Positions 23,229 to 27,558 of a stretch of DNA of 27,558 bases are shown here, one piece after another. A program made the translations under genes and the position numbers. The notes beneath the pieces are model-generated. The model did not search any database, had not been told where the DNA came from, and saw only the letters and a program-made list of their open reading frames with translations. Positions within the stretch are counted from its first letter, which is position 1, and every line of letters begins with the position of its first letter. This DNA is from CAJUPY01 sp051871275 (GTDB lineage: Bacteria; Bacteroidota; Bacteroidia; Bacteroidales; Muribaculaceae): positions 1 through 27,558 of the forward strand of contig JBJECR010000139.1 of assembly GCA_051871275.1 (NCBI GenBank). The letters run 5' to 3'.

Positions 23229-25166
23229 TTATTGCATTATTTGAGTATCGTCTTCTATAACAAGGTTGTCTATGATAAAGTTTTGACGCTCCGTAGTGTT
23301 CTTGCCCATGTAAAATTCCAAAAGGCGAGGCACACCGTCGTCTTTGCGGAGTGTCACTTTGTCTGCTCGCATATCTTGACCGATAAAACCGCGGAACTCT
23401 TCCGGGGAAATCTCGCCAAGTCCTTTGAATCGTGTGATTTCCGCGTTTTGTCCGAGTTTTTGGATGGCACTTATTCGCTCTTCATCTGAGTAACAATAGT
23501 ATGTTTCGTCCTGTACTTCTCCTTTTTTCTTGCAGGAAGAGCGTTTGGACGTTTTCTTGTTTCTCACGCGGAATAGGGGCGTTTGCAACACATAGACGTG
23601 TCCTGTCTTTACGAGTTCCGGACAGAATTGGAGGAAATACGTCAGCAAGAGCAGGCGGATGTGCATGCCGTCAACATCGGCATCCGTTGCTATGATGACG
23701 TTGTTGTAACGCAGGTCGTCAAGCGATTCCTCTATATTCAGGGCTGCACGCAAGAGTGCAAATTCATCGTTTTTATATACCTCCGCAAGCGGCATGCCAT
23801 ACGTATTCAGCGGCTTTCCACGCAGAGAGAATACTGCTTGCGTTTCCACATCGCGTATTTTGGTGATACTTCCTGCTGCGGAGTCACCCTCCGTGATAAA
23901 AATAGAGGAAGCAAGTTTCTTTTCCGGGTCGCCTTTAAGGTCTGAAAGGTGAATACGGCAGTCGTAGAGCTTTTTATTGTGGATAGCGAGTTTCTTGGTG
24001 CGTTCTTTGGCTTGCTTTGTGATGCCCGCCATAGCCTTTCTGTCACGTTCGCTTTCCTGGATATGCTTGAGCATAATATCTGCAGAATCCAGGTTTTTAT
24101 GCAGATAGTTGTCCAGCTCTTTTTTTATGAAATCGCCTATAAACTTGGCTACTGTAGGTCCGTCTTTGCCCACGTCCCTGCTACCGAGTTTGGTCTTTGT
24201 TTGTGATTCAAACACCGGTTCTTCCACTTTTATTGAAACGGCTGCAATCATACCGTTTCGTATGTCGGAATATTCAAAAGGTTTGCCAAAGTAGTCTTTT
24301 ATAGTTCTGGAAACGGCTTCCTTGAAGGCAGTGAGGTGAGTACCGCCCTGCGTGGTGTATTGCCCGTTTACAAAAGAATAGTATTCCTCGCCATACTGTT
24401 TTGCGTGGCATATAGCCACCTCGATATCGTATCCGCTGAGGTGAATAGGGGGATAGATAGGGTTGTTTGTCATATTTTCACGCAGCAAATCCAGAAGTCC
24501 GTTTTTGGAATAGAGCCTTTTGCCGTTGAAAATTATAGTAAGTCCGGTGTTGAGGAATGTATAGTTTTTGAGGAGGGGAACGATGTGTTCCTCCAGATAT
24601 TTGTAATCGCGGAATATGGAAGCATCCGGAGTAAATGAAACGAATGTGCCGTTTTGCTCTTCAGTGGCTGTTATTTCGTGTTCCGTTACTATTTCTCCTT
24701 TGGAAAATTCCACTTTTTTCATTTCTCCGTCACGGTGACTGGCAATGACGAAAGATGTGGAAAGAGCATTTACAGCCTTGATACCCACGCCGTTAAGACC
24801 TACGGATTTCTTGAATGCCTTGGAGTCGTATTTGCCACCGGTATTCATCTTTGCAGCCACATCTACCACTTTTCCCAGAGGCACACCGCGACCGAAGTCA
24901 CGAACGGATACGGATGTTTCCGTCACGTTCACCACTATCTGTTTGCCGTAGCCCATCATATATTCATCAATGGAGTTATCCAAAACTTCTTTCAGGAGAA
25001 CGTAAATACCGTCGTCGCTATTTGTTCCGTCGCCGAGTTTGCCTATGTACATACCGGGGCGTCTGCGGATATGTTCCTTCCAGTCCAGGGTTTGGATATC
25101 ATTTTCGCTATAGTCTGTAAGTTGCTGTGCTGCAACATTTTCGTTGTCAAAGATGTCTTCTGCCAT
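23229..25166 (-). CDS. parE: DNA topoisomerase IV subunit B (ParE type)
   Basis: A 645-residue GHKL ATPase subunit of a type II topoisomerase. The ATP-binding domain has LKEVLDNSIDEY, RDFGRGVPLGK and GLNGVGIKAVNAL. The TOPRIM metal residues are the Glu in ITEGDSAAGS (E426) and D495/D497 in DADVDG. The length and the neighbours coaD and the S41 protease match the gene usually called topoisomerase IV subunit B in Bacteroidales; GyrB is a close paralogue, so the ParE call rests partly on context. The partner subunit gene is not in the window. It is transcribed from a promoter at 25201-25208 and diverges from the cysKE operon. Confidence 0.88.
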   Translation of the reverse strand: MAEDIFDNENVAAQQLTDYSENDIQTLDWKEHIRRRPGMYIGKLGDGTNSDDGIYVLLKEVLDNSIDEYMMGYGKQIVVNVTETSVSVRDFGRGVPLGKVVDVAAKMNTGGKYDSKAFKKSVGLNGVGIKAVNALSTSFVIASHRDGEMKKVEFSKGEIVTEHEITATEEQNGTFVSFTPDASIFRDYKYLEEHIVPLLKNYTFLNTGLTIIFNGKRLYSKNGLLDLLRENMTNNPIYPPIHLSGYDIEVAICHAKQYGEEYYSFVNGQYTTQGGTHLTAFKEAVSRTIKDYFGKPFEYSDIRNGMIAAVSIKVEEPVFESQTKTKLGSRDVGKDGPTVAKFIGDFIKKELDNYLHKNLDSADIMLKHIQESERDRKAMAGITKQAKERTKKLAIHNKKLYDCRIHLSDLKGDPEKKLASSIFITEGDSAAGSITKIRDVETQAVFSLRGKPLNTYGMPLAEVYKNDEFALLRAALNIEESLDDLRYNNVIIATDADVDGMHIRLLLLTYFLQFCPELVKTGHVYVLQTPLFRVRNKKTSKRSSCKKKGEVQDETYYCYSDEERISAIQKLGQNAEITRFKGLGEISPEEFRGFIGQDMRADKVTLRKDDGVPRLLEFYMGKNTTERQNFIIDNLVIEDDTQIMQ

Positions 25167-25200
25167 AGTGGTGTTTTATGCGGGTATTATTTTCAAACTA

Positions 25201-25208
25201 CAAATTTA
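25201..25208 (-). promoter_or_regulatory. -7 box of the parE operon
   Basis: TAAATTTG on the minus strand (25208-25201), 34 nt before the parE ATG, matches the Bacteroidota -7 consensus exactly. No clear -33 element was seen. Confidence 0.6.
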
Positions 25209-25287
25209 CGAATTTTTTATTAAATAATGTGTATGACCCGGAAATTTTTGACTATGAAATTTTTCCGTGATTTTTTTAAGAAAAAAT

Positions 25288-25318
25288 TTTGTCAATTCAA
25301 AAATGCATTATAAATTTG
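25288..25318 (+). promoter_or_regulatory. Promoter of the cysKE operon
   Basis: TTTG (25288-25291), a 19-nt spacer and TAAATTTG (25311-25318) form an exact -33/-7 promoter of the Bacteroidota type. Transcription should start near 25325, about 30 nt before the leader peptide ATG and 225 nt before cysK, so cysK has a long leader. Confidence 0.8.
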
Positions 25319-25355
25319 CAACCGAAAACAAAGAAAACGTATAAAATTGTAAACA

Positions 25356-25439
25356 ATGAAACTTTACTACACATCACAAGCATGTTGTTGCTGTTGTTCC
25401 GAATCAGTCCCATTGGCTCGGCACAATACTTGTGTGTAG
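25356..25439 (+). CDS. Cysteine-rich leader peptide of cysKE (27 codons)
   Basis: The short ORF begins ATG AAA CTT TAC and encodes a 27-residue peptide whose middle reads SQACCCCCSES. Five consecutive Cys codons (TGT TGT TGC TGT TGT) occupy 25383-25397, and a sixth Cys is codon 26. Cys is a rare amino acid, so this run is very unlikely by chance. The ORF lies just after an excellent promoter, ends 40 nt before a hairpin with a T-run, and precedes the genes of cysteine synthesis. This is the standard design of an amino-acid attenuation leader: slow decoding of Cys codons reports low Cys-tRNA. The peptide itself probably has no other function. It stops 7 nt before the strand of a possible antiterminator. 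Confidence 0.88.
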   Translation: MKLYYTSQACCCCCSESVPLARHNTCV

Positions 25440-25445
25440 TATATA

Positions 25446-25495
25446 ACCCATAATAGTTTGTACACATAGTTTAATTCAGCCCTGCCATTATTGGT
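25446..25495 (+). promoter_or_regulatory. Putative antiterminator pairing in the cysKE leader
   Basis: ACCCATAATAG (25446-25456) can pair with CCATTATTGGT (25485-25495) in 9 of 11 positions, which would break the terminator at 25480-25499. A ribosome finishing the leader peptide at 25439 would cover the first strand and allow termination; a ribosome stalled on the Cys codons would leave it free. A further pairing inside the leader joins TACTACACA (25365-25373) with TGTGTAGTA (25433-25441). Pairings were found by eye. Confidence 0.6.
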
Positions 25496-25505
25496 AGGGT
25501 TTTTT
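25480..25505 (+). terminator. Attenuator terminator upstream of cysK
   Basis: CCCTGCC (25480-25486) pairs with GGTAGGG (25493-25499), 7 bp with one G-T wobble, loop ATTATT, followed by six T (25500-25505). It lies 46 nt before cysK and inside the transcript from the promoter at 25288-25318, so it must be read through for cysK expression. Confidence 0.85.
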
Positions 25506-25551
25506 CGTATATACATATCAATTTATTATAAACTCAAAAAATTTTAAAGTT

Positions 25552-26472
25552 ATGATTTACTCATCTATCACAGAACTTATCGGACGTACTCCTCTCGTGG
25601 AAATTTCCGGTTTTGAAGGTCAAAAAGCAAGAATCGCCGTTAAGGTGGAAGCATTTAATCCCGGCGGTAGTGTTAAGGACCGTATTGCATTGGCTATGAT
25701 TGAAGATGCTGAGCAGCAAGGCATACTCAAACCGGGAGCAACAATTATCGAGCCTACCAGCGGTAACACAGGTGTCGGTCTTGCATGGGTAGGCGTGGCT
25801 AAAGGCTACAAAACCATTCTCACAATGCCGGATACTATGAGTGTTGAACGTCGCAACCTCCTTAAGGCTTATGGTGCGGAACTCGTGCTCACTCCCGGTG
25901 CTGAAGGTATGAAAGGTGCTATCGCCAAGGCTGAAGAATTGCGTAATTCCATTCCGGGAGCAGTGATTTTGGGTCAGTTTGTGAATCCGGCAAACCCTGC
26001 AATTCACGAAAGAACTACTGGCGAAGAAATCTGGGCAGACACAGAAGGCAAAGTGGATATCTTTGTGGCAGGTGTAGGAACCGGTGGTACTGTAAGTGGA
26101 ACGGGTAAAGCGCTTAAAAAACACAATCCTGCGGTTAAAGTAGTAGCAGTAGAACCTGCAACTTCCGCAGTGCTCAGTACGGGTGTGGCAGGTAAACATA
26201 AAATTCAAGGTATCGGTGCAGGTTTCGTGCCAAAAACGTACAATGCAGGAGTTGTAGATGAAATTCTCACCAGAACAGACGACCAGGCATTTGAAGGAGC
26301 AAGAGCACTTGCACGCACTCGCGGCATACTTGTGGGAATATCTTCCGGAGCATCTTTCTCTGCCGCACTTGATTTGGCTCGCAAAGAAGAAAATGCAGGT
26401 AAACTTATCGTGGCACTTCTGCCGGATACAGGTGAAAGATATTTGTCAACTGCTCTTTTTGAAAAGGAATGA
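25552..26472 (+). CDS. cysK: Cysteine synthase A (O-acetylserine sulfhydrylase)
   Basis: CysK makes L-cysteine from O-acetylserine and sulfide using pyridoxal phosphate. The 306-residue protein has the PLP lysine K42 in NPGGSVKDR, the substrate loop TSGNTG (69-74), the phosphate-binding glycine loop GTGGTVSGTG and the SSGAS segment near the C-terminus. Length is typical. It is preceded by a Cys-codon leader peptide and attenuator, which indicates regulation by Cys-tRNA supply, and its TGA overlaps the cysE start (ATGA), indicating translational coupling. CysB-like or T-box-like elements were not seen. Distinction from CysM was made on motif agreement and the cysE partner. Confidence 0.95.
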   Translation: MIYSSITELIGRTPLVEISGFEGQKARIAVKVEAFNPGGSVKDRIALAMIEDAEQQGILKPGATIIEPTSGNTGVGLAWVGVAKGYKTILTMPDTMSVERRNLLKAYGAELVLTPGAEGMKGAIAKAEELRNSIPGAVILGQFVNPANPAIHERTTGEEIWADTEGKVDIFVAGVGTGGTVSGTGKALKKHNPAVKVVAVEPATSAVLSTGVAGKHKIQGIGAGFVPKTYNAGVVDEILTRTDDQAFEGARALARTRGILVGISSGASFSAALDLARKEENAGKLIVALLPDTGERYLSTALFEKE

Positions 26473-27227
26473 AAGCACCATCCGTACTTCAGCTTAAAAG
26501 GCTGATGGAACTTGTAGGCTATGTGATTTTTCCGGACTATAGCGATGTTCCATCATGGACAAAGGGTGAGGAGGCTATCCGTGCCATTCTTGCGGAGCAA
26601 CTCGCCGCTATGGGAGAAAATATTGACAGTGAGAAAGTTGCCGATGATTTTGTGGCAGCCTTGCCGGAAATTTCTCGTCTTCTGCACACAGATGCAGATG
26701 CCGTGATGCACAACGACCCTGCGGTGAAAAGTATGCAAGAGGTAATTTTGTGTTATCCCGTTGTAAAGGTGATGATACATTACCGTGCTGCACATCAGCT
26801 TCACCTGCAGGGTGTGCCTATTATTCCGCGTGTGATTACGGAGATGGCACATTCAGCTACGGGTATTGATATTCATCCGGCAGCGAAAATCGGAGAATAT
26901 TTCAGCATTGACCACGGAACGGGTGTGGTGATTGGTGCCACGAGTATAATAGGCAACCATGTGATGCTGTATCAAGGTGTTACGCTTGGCGCAAAAAATT
27001 TCTCGTACGACAGCAATGGTGTGCCTATTGACAAACCTCGTCATCCGATTTTGGAAGATTATGTGACGGTGTATTCAAACACGTCTATTCTCGGGCGTGT
27101 GAGGATAGGGCATCACACTGTTGTTGGTGGTAACGTATGGCTCACACATGATGTTCCCGCTCATTCTCGTGTTCTGCAAAGTCGGGCTATAGAAGAACCT
27201 GATTTTCAAGATGGTGCCGGTATTTAA
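26469..27227 (+). CDS. cysE: Serine O-acetyltransferase
   Basis: CysE acetylates L-serine with acetyl-CoA, giving the O-acetylserine used by CysK, and is usually inhibited by cysteine. The 252-residue protein has an N-terminal helical domain (about 1-130) and a C-terminal left-handed beta-helix of hexapeptide repeats with the signature GIDIHPAAKIGEYFSIDHGT and VVIGATSIIGNHVMLYQGVT; the His in IDHGTG is the expected catalytic residue. The tail (VLQSRAIEEPDFQDGAGI) is short, and has a possible Ile terminus that could bind CysK as in other bacteria. It overlaps cysK by 4 nt. Downstream is only the structured repeat region. Confidence 0.94.
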   Translation: MKAPSVLQLKRLMELVGYVIFPDYSDVPSWTKGEEAIRAILAEQLAAMGENIDSEKVADDFVAALPEISRLLHTDADAVMHNDPAVKSMQEVILCYPVVKVMIHYRAAHQLHLQGVPIIPRVITEMAHSATGIDIHPAAKIGEYFSIDHGTGVVIGATSIIGNHVMLYQGVTLGAKNFSYDSNGVPIDKPRHPILEDYVTVYSNTSILGRVRIGHHTVVGGNVWLTHDVPAHSRVLQSRAIEEPDFQDGAGI

Positions 27228-27228
27228 G

Positions 27229-27253
27229 TAATGCATAATTCTAATGCGTAATT
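27229..27253 (+). repeat. 12-bp tandem direct repeat after cysE
   Basis: TAATGCATAATT (27229-27240) and TAATGCGTAATT (27242-27253) differ at one position and are one base apart. They follow the cysE stop directly. Function unknown; may mark the edge of the inserted repeat. Confidence 0.5.
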
Positions 27254-27261
27254 GATAATTT

Positions 27262-27479
27262 CCGGCAGATTGTAGAGCTATGGTATCCTAGATGAATCTG
27301 CGGAGCAAACCGGGATAACGTCAAGATGCAAGCTCGGTGGAGCTTGCGGCAATCTTTTAACCCCGCCTTGCCGCTTGCGGCTAGGTGGGGTAAGTATCAG
27401 ATATACCGTCAAAATGAGCAAAGTCGTATAGATTTTGCTCATTTTGCAAAACCGCTAAGTCGTATAGACTTCGCAGCGG
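27262..27479 (+). repeat. Structured intergenic repeat, copy B (five hairpins)
   Basis: The 331 nt after cysE hold no gene but a row of hairpins. B0 (27262-27303): CCG-CAGATT with AATCTG-CGG, one bulge, enclosing a smaller stem. B1 (27328-27347): GCAAGCTC, loop GGTG, GAGCTTGC. B2 (27361-27390): CCCCGCCT and AGGTGGGG plus GCCG/CGGC, loop CTTG. B3 (27411-27445): AAAATGAGCAAA and its exact complement, the stem continuing to a GTATA loop. B4 (27452-27479): CCGCT/AGCGG and AAGTC/GACTT, loop GTATA. B1-B3 match copy A (20948-21079, minus) in order and partly in sequence. No typical T-run terminator follows. Confidence 0.75.
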
Positions 27480-27492
27480 AAAGTGTAGAGAT

Positions 27493-27500
27493 TATTTTTG
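27493..27500 (+). promoter_or_regulatory. Possible -7 box near the right end
   Basis: TATTTTTG matches TAnnTTTG and could serve a gene beyond the window. No -33 element fits, since hairpin B4 occupies that position, so the call is weak. Confidence 0.3.
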
Positions 27501-27558
27501 CCTGAATTCAAGATTTTATGGAATTTGCAAAGAAAAGATAATTTTTTTACAAAAAACT

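Noticed and set aside
23229..25166. Calling the gene gyrB
   Set aside because: Length, gene context with coaD and an S41 protease, and overall motif set fit topoisomerase IV subunit B better; GyrB remains a less likely alternative.
25365..25441. The stem TACTACACA/TGTGTAGTA as the main switch of the cys leader
   Set aside because: It spans the whole leader ORF and would be opened by any translating ribosome; the later 25446-25456/25485-25495 pairing explains regulation better, so this stem is noted only as a possible pre-translation state.
25561..26208. 215-codon open frame on the minus strand
   Set aside because: Antisense to cysK; Cys/His/Phe-rich shadow with no recognisable domain.
27262..27303. 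tRNA or known riboswitch in the right-end hairpins
   Set aside because: No cloverleaf, T-loop or CCA-type pattern, and no riboswitch core that I recognise; it is treated as a repeat hairpin instead.
1..27558. Circular or self-overlapping contig
   Set aside because: Near-identical AT-rich runs (AATTTTTTACAAAAAA-like at 12-27 and 27540-27556) exist at both ends, but they are low complexity and the content is ordinary chromosomal housekeeping genes.

Overview
The window looks like chromosomal DNA from a member of the Bacteroidales (Bacteroidota), probably uncultured and not Bacteroides itself. Signs for the phylum are repeated TAnnTTTG-type -7 boxes in front of genes, starts with little or no Shine-Dalgarno sequence, a long SecA (1135 aa), a Bacteroidota-type Lnb (DUF4105) protein, and a topoisomerase IV B / coaD / S41 protease gene row. 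The subtilase with a type IX secretion tail argues for a T9SS-bearing lineage. No tRNA, rRNA, CRISPR array, transposase or phage gene was seen.

Layout. (1) 1-258: a promoter and the first 36 codons of a patatin-like phospholipase, cut short by a stop, divergent from the next operon. (2) 259-5824 (+): a surface-glycan operon with a Wzi-like outer-membrane barrel, a small lipoprotein, LegB-like 4,6-dehydratase, an ATP-grasp enzyme, a NeuB/LegI-like nonulosonate synthase and a GYF-TM2 membrane protein, closed by a strong terminator. (3) 5957-9788 (+): hflX, dgt and a TPM-domain membrane protein. (4) 9900-12050 (+): a T9SS-secreted subtilase, convergent with region 5 across a bidirectional terminator. 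(5) 18368-12147 (-): lnb-like acyltransferase, a degenerate alkaline-phosphatase-like protein and secA, which together suggest an envelope-protein export and maturation operon. (6) 20764-18506 (-): HU, a 29-residue very basic protein, and RNase G, ended by a terminator. (7) 25166-21106 (-): parE, coaD and an S41 C-terminal processing protease. (8) 25288-27227 (+): cysteine biosynthesis, with a promoter, a leader peptide holding five consecutive Cys codons, an attenuator, cysK and cysE. (9) 27228-27558: non-coding, filled with hairpins.

The two most interesting signals are non-coding. First, the cysKE leader has all parts of a translation-coupled cysteine attenuator, and a competing antiterminator pairing can be drawn base by base. 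Second, a structured intergenic element occurs twice (about 20948-21079 on the minus strand and 27328-27479 on the plus strand). Each copy sits downstream of a gene in the same orientation as that gene, and three hairpins share a GTC-GTATA-GAC-like cap. Other points worth attention are the incomplete legionaminate-type pathway with an ATP-grasp gene inside it, the apparent loss of catalytic residues in the phosphatase-like protein, the long inverted repeat in the RNase G leader, and the tiny basic ORF between HU and RNase G. All calls come from reading the sequence and recalled family knowledge; no database search was run.
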